Shown here: positions 26,745 through 37,751 of the stretch, one piece after another
How the letters are laid out: each line of letters begins with the position of its first letter
Numbering within the stretch: position 1 is the first letter of the stretch
NCBI RefSeq assembly: GCF_022539665.2
Contig: NC_081336.1
Coordinates: 8,160,778 to 8,224,777 of the forward strand
Origin: Daphnia carinata
Taxonomy: Eukaryota > Arthropoda > Branchiopoda > Diplostraca > Daphniidae
Length of the DNA stretch: 64,000 nucleotides
Direction of reading: 5' to 3'
Notes under the pieces: generated by a model
Databases searched by the model: none
Told to the model about the DNA's origin: nothing
Seen by the model: only the letters and a program-made list of their open reading frames with translations
Program-made: the position numbers and the translations under genes

Positions 26745-27060
26745 TCACATGGCAGTAATGGGTGTGACATCCAATAGAGCAAGTGAGCCTGGTTGCCCGG
26801 ACTACTATGTGACCACTAGGAGAGGGGTAGCCTATCTGACGGTATATCCCATAGCGTGGTATATGTCATGGGGTACACAGCCACTAGGCGTGGGGTACCT
26901 GGAAGTGATGCAAGCGATACACCGTCGAGCTTCCAAGGCAACTGAGGCTTGTTCCGTGGACCACCACGTGGCCATTAGAAGTGGCATACAAAGCCAGATC
27001 CGGGGGATAGATTGCCAACTTCCCAGGCCATCGCTCGTCTGTTGAGCCATGACTAGCCCT
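26745..27060. repeat. GC-richer island with internal imperfect repeats, unclassified
   Basis: The base composition rises sharply against AT-rich flanks. The unit CCACTAGGAGAGGGGTAGCC near 26814 recurs imperfectly as CCACTAGGCGTGGGGTACC near 26881, and short inverted segments are present. The single long open frame has no recognisable domain. A fossil non-autonomous element is possible, but no terminal repeats were found. Confidence 0.3.
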
Positions 27061-27140
27061 CTATTATATAAACGACAGTTTGAGAATTTTCTAAGTGTTA
27101 ACAGAGATTTTGTGTTATGTAGCTGATCGAAAGTATTATA

Positions 27141-27210
27141 TCAGTCGTAGCTCAATGGTAAAGCGGCGGCATGGTAAGTCAGAGGTCTAAAGTTTGAATC
27201 ACCCATGGAC
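27141..27210 (+). pseudogene. Decayed tRNA-like unit
   Basis: An A-box-like TAGCTCAATGG is followed about 35 bp later by a B-box-like TTTGAATCACC. The acceptor ends do not pair and the anticodon arm is poor, so this is a tRNA relic or the head of a SINE. Confidence 0.4.
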
Positions 27211-30200
27211 GTAGTACTGATTTTGATGACCATTTTGTGAAAAAATGGGTAAATTTGAAGAAAATCCAAAATTTACAGCCAAAAATAATTTTTTCTAAAA
27301 AAAAAAATCCAGGAAACATTTTTGCAAACAAAAAATTTCAGGATTTCAGGTTCAAAGAAAAAAAAAAGGAGGAAAAGGAACGTTCTTTGTTGACACGGAA
27401 AATGGCGCTGGAGAAGCGGGTCGGAGACAAGTGCCATATACGCGAAAAATCGATTATTGATTTAGAATGTGACAAGTTACTCAAAATGGCTGGTCATGGT
27501 AAAGTTGGTTACTCAACATAACTGATTGTGGTAAGAGCACTAAAGGTATTGTTTAGGTAAAAGGAGGGAATTTTAATTAATTAGTTTCACTAATCCTAAT
27601 GTGACGTATGACTGATAACTTATTCATCCTAAACACGTACAACAGTTTCATTGCAGAGCCTTCAAGTAATTGTGAAAGGATATCTTTTCTTACTTTTAGG
27701 AAATTTGAAAGAAACGTTTTACACAAAATTGTGGATGGTGATATTCATTTTCCATTTAAATGCTTTTATTTTTGTTAAAATATTTCTTTCTTTAGAATTG
27801 TTTACTTTATCAAACTGGATATTCAAAATTTAGAAGAAAATTGTTAGTCAGTGGAGCTTGCAGTTCTGAAGCATATTGGTAAATTTGAAGATAACTAACT
27901 CCAGTTTAATCTAGTACCTCTGGAAGCTGAAATCCTTCTTTTTTTTTCCAAAACCTAATTATTAACAGGGAAGGAGTCATCCCCTAAATTATGAGTGAGA
28001 AGTTCCAAAAATCAAAATGCAATTGCTGATTTTTGACTGTAGATCATTCAGGCGTTTCACTAATTCTGCTATTCTTTAAGTTTGCGTCAGGTGGCTACTA
28101 CTTTTATGGGGGGACATGGTCTGGATAGGAACGAGCACTTCTGGCCTTGCTTTTCAACCTCTTATCTATTGAATCAATATTAATTTGCTTTTGGAATATG
28201 AGGTCTAGTATTTCATATTTAAAAAATAATATTGTTACAGGGATGCAAGGTGTAGATGTGAATTTCTATTGCTAGCTTAGGATTTTTGCATTCTAGGAGG
28301 AGCTGCCAACTTGTTGGCTGATTGCATTTCTACGTTTCAAACCAAATTAGCATCTCCATAAATGAGTGCAAATATTGGGCATCTCTATATTGCTTGTGTA
28401 TTTCTATAGCTTCATTTTATTATTCTGGATCAATTGTAACCAATCTTGGGTTGTCCTGACTGTTTAGTTGATGTTCAACCTTTAAGCTTACATGGGAAGT
28501 GTTCCTTCCTCAGTTAAACTTGATAGTCTGAGTTTGCAACTGACTTTTTTTTCTTTTTTCTTTTCTGCAATTCCTTCAGGAAATTCTTATTAACCGTCAA
28601 TATGATGCAATACTTGGATTGGAAGTTAGGGAGACCTGGCGGAAGTTATTGGGAGACGTGTTCTGTAAAGAATTTTTTTAATGTAAGTTTTATGAGCAAT
28701 AATTTTGGTAATAACCATCCACTGAATATTCAACATTCAGGTTGGTGTTTTTCCCAACATCCAACAACGGCTATTTAGAAAATCGTTTGTACTTCTACGA
28801 GATGGTGGTTGCAAAACATAAGCGTAGCAGATTTCTTTTGTAGAGGGATAGAAGCAGATAGCTCGGATGTACCAGATGGTAAGTTGGTACATAAGTGAAA
28901 ATAGTTATATCAAAAATTTTAAAGCCCAACATTTGAGTGATGGTGACACGCACGCGTAAGACAGTAGAGGAAGTCTTTGCTTCATTGTATAATTATTTAT
29001 TATCTTCCAGGTATCTAATTTCAGGAATTTTCAATACTCAATATTTGTTCAGATAACAGATACAAATTTAAAAAACAGTTGATGGAAAATAATGGTGTTG
29101 TGTTAGTGCTTGAACTATTTGGGAACTTACTTGTTCCGTGCTATTAACTTCCTTGTAGACAGGAGGCCAATAGCCCAAAAGGTAATTTGATTGATCAAAA
29201 ACTGCATAAATAAATTTATATTTCTTTTATTTTTCGGGTGTAGACCATGGATTGCTGATCTGTCATCTGAGGTGGAATTCTACCTGACAGCACAAGTTAG
29301 CCAAATATCATTTTAGCTAAGATTCCCTAGGTAAAATGACATTATTCTTTCCCTGAATCAGTTCACTAACTAGTTAAATATATTTTGTATCATTAACAGT
29401 TCCACATGACATTCGGAATTCTTGAAAAATAGCAACTGACACCTGCAGATCAAAGTAAACTTAAGGTGGATTATATATTTTAAAAAGGAACCAGTTTAGA
29501 GGTGAACGCGAGAAAAATCTCAGCACGAAGTATGCAAAAGGTATTTAGGCAGATTATCGCACACAAAAATAGTCAAATTTAGTTAGATTGCCTTCATATT
29601 TTTCTACCTGACTATTAACTTGAAATGATTTTAGGTCAACCACTGTTATGTGCCAAAACGTATATATGCGCCAAATCCAGGAAAGAAATACTGCCAAGAC
29701 TAGTAGCAGCTAAAATGGGTGACAACACGCTTATCATTGCATTCATGTATGGTCATTATATCGTATGCCGCATCAACGAAAAATTTCAATGTCATCTCTT
29801 TTTTTTTTTTTTTTCCCTTTCTTCGCTTTTAAAACTTACGTTTTTTGTTTGACAACTAGATGTCGCTGCTGCGCCTGTTATTTTTTTCTCACCTTCTGGT
29901 ACGTGTAACCCGTGTGCGATATCTCTTGACTGTTACGTTCCAATAAAAAGTTTAAGCTTTTCAAATCGTGTGCCATCAGCTATAAAGTGTTGTTATCCGT
30001 TTCTTTGTTTTTGAAGTGATCTTGTGATCGGATATGCCAGCTGTCAAATCAAAAAATTTGCAACCTTAATTTTGCCGATTGAGAGGTATTCAGTTTATAG
30101 TTGGGCAATCTGATTCCAATAGCCATGTTTCTGCTTTTACAAGTAGCTCGTGGAACCTAAATTGCTAAGGAAGCTAACTGGAGAAAGGCTATGAATGTCA

Positions 30201-30668
30201 CAAATGCTATAGATTGCAATTTCATCTTCTCGTTCTGCTACTCGTCATGTCAGTTCAGATCTGGCAAGTGCACCGTATATTGGGTTGTCAACCATTAAAC
30301 ATCACCATTTGAGCAATTCTGTTGGCATTTCTACCGATGCTGTCAAGTGGCAGGATGTTGTGTTGAGTGATGAGGTATTACACTCATGTTTTGTCAGTCT
30401 GTATCAGATTGGCATGGTTCTGCTTTTATTTCTAGTCTGTGGAACAGAAAGTGCAAAGGACGCTAAGCCTGAAGGAAGGATACCACTGCTGAAAAATATG
30501 TTTGTTTGAAATCGTCAAGTCATCAAGTCTTGTTTTTCTTATATTCCTGGCCGGCTCATCATCTCATGTAAGATTCAGTCAGGTTAAATCAGTCTGTTTC
30601 TCTAATTTTTGTTGCCAATTATTTACAACCATCATTTTAAAAGCCTCCCTTTTCATTTTCTAATTTTG

Positions 30669-30950
30669 CAGCCAACACGTCCTCGCCTCGCCTTGCCCGT
30701 CGTCGCCTCGCCTCGCCCGTCTTCGCCCCGCTGTTACCGCGCCCGTCATCCGTCTTCGCCCCGCCGTCACCGCGCCCGTCATCCGTCTTCGCCTCGCCCC
30801 TCGTGCCCTCTTCGCATCGACCATCGTCCCCTCTTCGCCTCGCTCGTCGTGCCATCTTCGCCTCGCCCTTCCTGGTCGCTTCGTGATTGCCCCTTCTACG
30901 CCTCGTGGTCGCCTCGTCATCATCTGTCGTTGTGGTATCGATGTATTTTG
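30669..30950. repeat. GC-rich degenerate simple repeat (TCGCC-type)
   Basis: About 280 bp built from variants of CGCCTCGCC, CCCGTCATCCGTCTTCGCC and CGTCACCGCGCC. The composition is quite unlike the AT-rich surroundings. Open frames on both strands (Arg/Pro/Ser-rich or Arg/Ala-rich) are by-products of the repeat. It abuts the MITE at 30959. Confidence 0.65.
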
Positions 30951-30958
30951 TCATTCTA

Positions 30959-31282
30959 ACTAACCTGTTGGCTGCCACCCACGTTTATCCCCTTTTTTTT
31001 ATAGCTTGTTAGGGACGGGCCGCGCTGTTCTGCTCCATGGTTTATCTGCCATGGGGTGGAGCAGTAGCAACTGCCCAAGATTCGCCGTATGGCGCTTTAG
31101 GCAATGCACCAAAGGGAATCCCTTGATCGGTGCGATGATGTAGACCGGGTATGTGCATTTACGTAAAGGTCTCATCATCGCGTCAGCCCGGACTGTCGGC
31201 GGACAAGTCCCCTTTGGTCGGGATCTCTCTGATCCCGATGTAGCTAGCGTAGTTTTAGTGGCGTGGCAGCCAACAGGTTAGT
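30959..31282. mobile_element. MITE with 20-bp perfect terminal inverted repeats and TA target sites
   Basis: The left end ACTAACCTGTTGGCTGCCAC (30959-30978) is the exact reverse complement of the right end (31263-31282). The element is 324 bp and both ends are flanked by TA (30957-30958 and 31283-31284), as expected for Tc1/mariner-type insertion. It encodes no transposase. The interior is highly structured, with the hairpin CGGGATCTCTCTGATCCCG near 31219 and long-range complementary GCGATGATG and CATCATCGC segments near 31131 and 31181. Mobilisation by a mariner-like transposase elsewhere is inferred from the target site. Confidence 0.8.
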
Positions 31283-31416
31283 TAAGTGTTTTTGTGTATG
31301 CTTTGTATTGTTATGTAAAATGTATAAATAGTGGTGGAATTGTGGGTGGATGGAGGGACAATAAAATATCTGAAACGTATTTCAATGATGTGTTTAATTA
31401 TGTTTCGTATCACAAC

Positions 31417-31487
31417 TTAGTTGGGAATCGAACCCAAGACCTATAGCATGGCAATCCGACGCTTTACCGATCAGCCATCTCTGATAT
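31417..31487 (-). pseudogene. tRNA-like relic (Gly-GCC-like anticodon loop)
   Basis: On the minus strand an A box TGGCTGATCGG and a perfect T-arm TTGGGTTCGATTCCCAA are spaced as in a tRNA. The anticodon loop reads like ATTGCCA. The 7-bp acceptor stem does not form, so it is probably not functional. Confidence 0.45.
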
Positions 31488-31873
31488 ATATATGTCGCCA
31501 TGCATTGCTAAAATAACCTTGTTCGCATTGCATAGGTCGATAGGCTACAAAATATTTATATATGCGTATGAAGGCAATTCATGCCCTATCTGTAGGATGC
31601 TGGCTTGGCATAATTGGAGCCTGAGGTTCGAATACCAGGTAACATGTAATTGTGGTGCAAGTGGTATTCCAAGAAACTCTCTATTGTGTAACGGAAAATA
31701 TATTTCAAATGAATTTACAAATTTTTTTTTTGGCTATCACTATGCATTTTAGGCTTTTATCCCTTAAGGATGTACTTAATCTCACTCTATCGGAGATGTT
31801 CAAGAGAGCAGAATCTTTTTAATGGTCAAATTATACTTTTCTTTTTCAGATCCATAGACTTTTTATTATTATT

Positions 31874-31945
31874 TGACTCGATTGGGAATCGTTCCCTAAA
31901 CCTTCAGCATTCTATGCTGATGCTCAACCATTGAGCTATGAGTTC
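31874..31945 (-). pseudogene. tRNA-like relic
   Basis: The minus strand carries TAGCTCAATGG (A box), a perfect CAGCATAGAATGCTG anticodon-type hairpin, and a T-arm GGGAACGATTCCC. Acceptor pairing is incomplete. Confidence 0.45.
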
Positions 31946-32033
31946 TCACGTAATGATTTATTTATTTCCGTGTACATTTAAGGCACTGTCTACAATAAAT
32001 TCAGTGAAATAAATTACTTAGCAGTTTGAAATC

Positions 32034-32105
32034 GCCTGTTTCAGGAATCGAACCACAGAACTCCGGTTTAACAAGCTGGCGGTCTACCATTGAGCTACAA
32101 ATAAT
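32034..32105 (-). pseudogene. tRNA-like relic (Asn-GTT-like loop)
   Basis: The minus strand has an intact A box TAGCTCAATGG and an exact B box GGTTCGATTCC. The loop contains CTTGTTAA. Neither the anticodon stem nor the acceptor stem pairs well. Confidence 0.45.
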
Positions 32106-33670
32106 ACTAATGATTCATTTTTAGTATCAAGTCATTTTGAGAGCAGTTTTTGGACTTAGCATATTTGAAAGATCACTTAGCTGACTATATATGACAATGG
32201 ATTGAGGAACCCTGTGGACAGTTCCCATTGTTTGGTTGATATTTGTTATTGCACCTCTGCTGAAATATATAAACATTTATAATTGCTAAACAAACAATAC
32301 ATACTAGAATCATGGTGTGATTTCAACCTTTGAGCTTTGCTCTGCCGAGCAGACACTATATGATTGCAATAGTACCCTTACTTGTTTTCAATTTAGGGTA
32401 CTTAAAAAATGAATTTGCCCTTCTGAAAAGAAAAAGACGGTTTAAACGGCATTCTTGAAACTGAAAAAATGAGAAGGGTACCCAACACATTTTACATCCC
32501 TGCAAAATACTTATTCTGACACTTTCACTGCCCTTTTCCCTGTTATCACTTTAAACTGCAAATGAACACATGAAGCTCTTCACTGCAACTCATGTGGAGC
32601 AATGGCACAATTTGTCTAGAAAAAAATGTTTTTCAACGATTAGCATGTTATCAAATGTAAGATGAATTGTTGCTTGTTTATGACCATATTCGTCATCTTA
32701 TATCTGTCCTATATTCAAAGATGAAAAAAACTACATGAGAGCAGGTAAGAAACAATATATAACCTAACTTACACTTTTCAAAGATTTCTTTACTTTCTGC
32801 CCATTGCACGGCTAACATTACAAATGATATCTCACAAGGCAAATAGCGGTTAGGTAAAGAAGCTGCAAAATTTTAATCACGCGGCGTATTTAATATTGAT
32901 CAAGAATTAAAATGTAAATTCAGATGGTTCGACCTCTCTTCAGAATCACTGACATTACGTTCGACTGCCTGCTAAAGGACCTTGTTCTGCTTAGACTTGC
33001 TCCGCACAATGTTTTTTCTGCGTGTGCGTAGCAGTATATAGTCAGACCCTTAAGCTAATTAGTTCATTTTAAATCATTACATGTTTTGGAAGAATCATCA
33101 TTTTTCCTCAACAATTTTAGCATATTTAACATGCATTGTTACTATTGTCCATTTTCTACTAGTTTATAATTTGTTGATATATCATACAATCATTATTTTA
33201 CTGTTCATTTGTTTGTTACCTACTTAGCCATATTGATGTACGTCATTGTATACTTACCATACCATATTGGCAATTGTAGTATGATTGCACCTATATGCAA
33301 TTAAAATTATATTATTACTTTAATGATGCAGTACTGGTAAACCTTTACCAGTCCGTGCTATATACAAAATTTATGTTTTTAAATGTTCACGCGTTACTAG
33401 AAACTGGTTTAAGACACCATACTTTTCGCTAGAATAGCAGTTAAATAGAAACACCGAACAAAGATTACAACAACTTATACATATAAACACTAAACAATCA
33501 GATTTTTACCTTGTTAGGTTTTTTACCTAAAGAATCAATTATGAATATTAACAACTCAAATATGTTCCCTTTCAAAAATTAACCTAAATTAATAACAATC
33601 AACCTATCCATACATAAATTACATCACCCCACTTTAACACCAGTATATTTCATTATCAATATATTGATGA

Positions 33671-36400
33671 AATATGTTGATGAAAGATAACTACCATTAC
33701 GTTTTCTGCAAACCACCAGCCGCGTACAGGTTAATGCTGCTCTCCCCATCCGTAGGGAAATTTGATGCAAATCAAAATCGACTTCCATGGTATGCTATGC
33801 ATACAATTCATTTAACTAGGTTGCATTATCCATGTTCCTTATTGATATCAACAATCCGTAATGTAAATTACGGTTCAAACAGATTTTCTTATCCAGACAA
33901 TTCCTCAGTAATTTGTCATACATCAACAGTTCCTAATATAAAACTTTTAATTTTTTACATATTTACATGTATTTCAAGCAGATTACCTTGTCTATTCTTG
34001 TATCATCATATGGTTCACATTTTACATCTCATTTCCTTTGGCCACTGTTGTCAAGTTAATTTCCATCCACAAATAACCTAATAAAGACATAAAAACTTAT
34101 TTAGGCTCATTTAAGAAATCAGAAAAATACCCTTCATACCTTAGTAACAATCAATAAACAAGTGGTTATCTGAAAAAATCAAACAATTTACATTAAACAT
34201 CTAATAATATTTTCACCTTAACTTAATCATACAGATAATGATGTCCCATACCGAAAGGAAAACTATGAGAACATATCATTTACCTGTTTAGTTTACTCAT
34301 GGATTAAGTTTTCTGCCCAGCATCTAGCCATGTCAGATGGGCACAATTGGACTCATTCTTCAGATGTGTTACACCCCAAACGCTTCACGGACGAGAAATC
34401 TGCTTCATACTGTCAATATCTGAGAAACCGCATATTAAACCAAACGACTCAGCCAATAAATTTCGTATTACCTCACTCCATTCTGGCATTGTATCGCGAT
34501 TAATACCATCCACCAACGGATGGAGTCATCTGCTCACGATCTAAGCATACCAGTTGTAGCGCAATTGCTCTTTGCTTCAATTACTAGGGAACTATACTTC
34601 ATCCGCGATACACCAGGCTACTCGTTAACATCCACTGCAGGAAATGCACCTACCGACCTTCTATTTATCAAATACGAAATGCTTAAATACACGGAAAACA
34701 CTCATTTGTTCTATACACATTAACAAAACACCTAAACGAGAAGGATATAATAATCTCCCACCACCTGTCCACAGATTCTAATATAAATATCTAACTAATT
34801 GTCAACAGAAATTTAGTTTCTAACAGTCACCCTCAAATGTCTTGTATAGGCTATTTTTGAACCATAGAAAAATACCTTTTGGACTCAGTTCCAATTAAAA
34901 AGCAATCTGAAATCATTGCATCCTAGTTCACAATTTTTTCACCCATCTTACAGATAATATTGTTGCACACCTAAAGGGAAAAATACGAAAAACTATCATC
35001 TCCTATTTTTATCTAATTACCAATGGATAATGTCTGCTGCTCAGGCTTTTATCATACCAGATGGGCAAAAGTGGTCTTCAATTTCCATAGGTCAATATTT
35101 TGCTGCAACCCAGAGACAAGGTGGATTACTTCATGCAATTCATGCTGTCGATATCTGGTGAACTGCAGAGAAATAAAAATAGCACTTGAAGTTGTGTATA
35201 AATGTAATATCAAAAAATTAACTAATTAACACCAATCTAAAACACCACAGCTTAACCTCGAGTTAGTCTTGATTGCAGAACTTTTTTCACACATTGTCAA
35301 CCTCAGGTTATTTTGTAAATATAAACCATTAAGTAAAACATGATTTTTTTTTGGTTTGATATCCCTCTTCAAAACCAGCAACATATGTATGAACATGATA
35401 TCTGGTGGTGATAAACGAGAAGCCACTGCTATTGAATTGTAGAATAACGAAATTTGGAAATAAACGAAGAAAACTATGTAACCAACCAACTAAGAATGAT
35501 AGACCACTACCATTCTTGTTTTTAAAGAATGTAACTATATAAATCAGGACTTACAAGAATGACAGCATGCTGACATCTAATACATTGTTAACATCTAATG
35601 TAAAAATTAATACAACTAGGCAATTTTTAAAGCTAAACACTTTACCTGGAGTTCGTCTTGATTGCAGAACTTTGTTCACAAATTATCAACCTCAAGTTAT
35701 TTGTCCAATATAAACCATCTAGTTGAACTTTCCTGTCGAGAATACCACACCCAATAACAGAAGTGCTGACCTGAAGTAAAGCAATGCAATCTTCAAAATT
35801 TCCAACCAAAATTACATGGTAAAGCACCTAATACTAAGAAATAAACATTTATTTAGACTATTTTAGGTTTGTAAAATAATACCTATTCGACTACCAGCCC
35901 CAACCAAGAAACAATCTGGTATCAGTCAAACTTCTACATAAGTTCACATCAAATGCTAAATCAATATTTTCAGTTTTACCCAGTCCTACAGATCATGCAA
36001 AATACCCATGGGAAAATCTAGGTTATTCAATAAAAGTTAACAGTATACCTGAGTCAGAAGAAATGCTGGGTATTCACCACATTACTTGGCTATTGTGCAG
36101 TCATGGGAAGCCTTTGTAATTTCAACTAGGTTGTGTAGAGAATTTCCTTTAATGAAATCAGCAAGACATGGTGTGAACTTCAGTTCTGACATTGATGAAT
36201 AATATGCTGCTGATGTTGACTTGTAGAATGACAAAAAGGTAAACATGGAGTGCTTAAATATTGTTACCACACATGCACAAATTATACCCAAATGGGAAAA
36301 AAATACTTACTTCTACCATGGACGAGAACCAAATTTCAAAAGGTCGTTGCATCATGGTGCCACTCGCTATATAAGCTCTCCTCGTCTGAACGCTTTCGAC
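33671..36400 (-). repeat. Diverged tandem array, possibly exons of a minus-strand spliced noncoding transcript
   Basis: Segments recur at diverged spacing. The block at 35256-35330 (TCTTGATTGCAGAAC...AATATAAACCAT) returns at 35651-35715. A block around 34325-34440 returns near 35022-35158; read on the minus strand both contain AGATATYGACAGYATGAA and GCCCATCTG. A third related segment spans 35840-36060. On the minus strand several units end in donor-like signals, such as AACTCCAG followed by GTAAAG at 35647. A TATA-containing promoter with a strong donor (GTAAGT) lies at 36300-36380. No long conserved frame is seen, so noncoding or decayed is the best reading. Confidence 0.4.
36366..36373 (-). 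promoter_or_regulatory. Candidate TATA box for a minus-strand transcript
   Basis: GCTTATATAGCGAG on the minus strand has a TATATA core. A strong splice donor GAA|GTAAGT follows about 60 bp downstream, at 36307 and below. The near-palindromic core does not fix the direction; the donor favours minus. Confidence 0.35.
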
Positions 36401-36473
36401 GACAGTGTCATCGCGTGGTAAAAAAAAAAAAAAAAGAGCCGGTTTTCGCCATCTGTTGAGCATTTAAGATAGC

Positions 36474-37126
36474 TTAGTAAAGTAACCTAGCTTTAGGACT
36501 TTCATCAATTTTTATTGTCACTTGTATTCTGATATATATATGTAGCTGTCCAACTTGCTAGATTAGAATCGTATTCGAACCTACAATTAATTATATTTTT
36601 GATTGATTAATATTCTATTTATCTATTATAATATTTATCTCATATATAAATATATATTATCGTCGATACCCACACCCCTACTATAGCTAACGTTTAAAAG
36701 TTTGTTGTTTCTTTAAGAGGCATGGCTGGTGGAACTTCTGCTGAACTGTCGGATAGTACCAGTGGCTTGGATCAAAGCTTGGATAGAACACTTCACAAGT
36801 ATATGGGATAGATAGAGGGATAGGAACAGAAGTCAGGCAAGATAGAGACAATCAATCAACAAGGTAAATTGGTTATCTTTAGAGTATTTCAACATGATTT
36901 TATTATTTTTGGCATAATAGGCTGTTGGAATATCATTGGTAGCCTGAACAGTGTTTGTGCTCTTTCCAATGTCAAGTGTGTCAGCAGCTTTTCTGCAGAT
37001 AAAGAGGATTGTTAATAAGGTAGGGCCACTTACGACATATTTTATCTTAAAATCACACTAGAAGCTGTTCGCTGAAATCCTGATGTTTCGTCAGTGATCC
37101 CATTCTAAGCTGAGGTGGTAGTCAGA
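36474..37126. other. AT-rich spacer, no gene seen
   Basis: Dinucleotide-rich AT stretches occupy 36520-36660. A minus-strand open stretch with a CTGCAG acceptor near 37000 could be a second exon of the small frame at 37127, but it could not be tied to a known protein. Confidence 0.35.
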
Positions 37127-37342
37127 TTATCGTTGAGTCAACATATTTAGGATCGCCTCACCAGGAACGTAAATGCCTTTAAACGCCATTTTACTGTTTA
37201 ATGCGCCGCTTATTTGGTTTTCCATTTTTCTTTTTGCGTTCCAAAATCTAGTTTGACCGTCGATTTCCTTTTTTTTTATCGTTTGTAGAACATCTAGCTT
37301 GTGCGTTTGACATTTTATTTTGAAATCCGTTTTTATACTCAT
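37127..37342 (-). CDS. Uncharacterised small ORF / possible first exon
   Basis: ATG-initiated frame of 71 residues on the minus strand, lysine rich and mostly helical in composition. A good donor (CCTG|GTGAGG) lies inside it near 37166, so it may be exon 1 of a spliced gene whose next exon starts after CTGCAG near 36998. I do not recognise the protein. It may be a chance frame or a gene fragment. Confidence 0.25.
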   Translation of the reverse strand: MSIKTDFKIKCQTHKLDVLQTIKKKEIDGQTRFWNAKRKMENQISGALNSKMAFKGIYVPGEAILNMLTQR

Positions 37343-37751
37343 CGTCTCGTGTTTGGGTGATTGCGAATCTCAGTGAATCGTTGTCGTTTGCTGCCACAGC
37401 TGTTATTTGCCTTAAAGTGCTTGCATTTAATCCACAATTTGTTTTTTAAATCTTTTGAGGTCAGTGACGATGAGTGCTCCATACTTGTTAAGAACTTTTT
37501 CAGATTAGGTTATTTGAGTAAAAGCTTTTTTTTTGTCTTGTTCAACGTTGAACTCTGTCTATTGAGATGTAAAGTAACTTCGTACACTAACTATCGTGCT
37601 CTGGCAATGCAATGGCACTAAAATTGAAACAAGTTTGCTTTAAAAAATCGCGATAAAGGATGTCGGCTTCAGAATTAAAACTAAAATAGAATGAGCATAG
37701 CCATTTCGATCAAAATGGCTGTCTGCTGTCAATAGTGATGGAAATTTGGAC

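Larger units (their letters stand above)
26218..30668. other. Gene-poor region with tRNA-like and repeat debris
   Basis: No protein gene is supported in these 4.5 kb. Open frames are short and lack domains. Recognisable content: a GC-richer island at about 26745-27060, a decayed tRNA-like unit near 27141-27210, and a diverged repeated segment of about 80 bp seen near 30109-30190 and 30397-30480. The rest is AT-rich with homopolymer runs. Confidence 0.5.
31285..33670. other. Gene-poor AT-rich region with tRNA-like relics
   Basis: No protein gene is supported. Three decayed tRNA-like units on the minus strand lie in the first 830 bp. From about 32.1 to 33.6 kb only AT-rich sequence with short chance open frames is seen. 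Confidence 0.5.

Noticed and set aside
30609-30978. Long Arg/Pro/Ser-rich open frames on both strands
   Set aside because: They are by-products of a degenerate GC-rich repeat, open in several frames at once.
33674-34081. 135-codon open frame in the repeat array
   Set aside because: Low-complexity His/Ile/Leu/Phe-rich translation in AT-rich DNA; no shared frame with the related repeat units.
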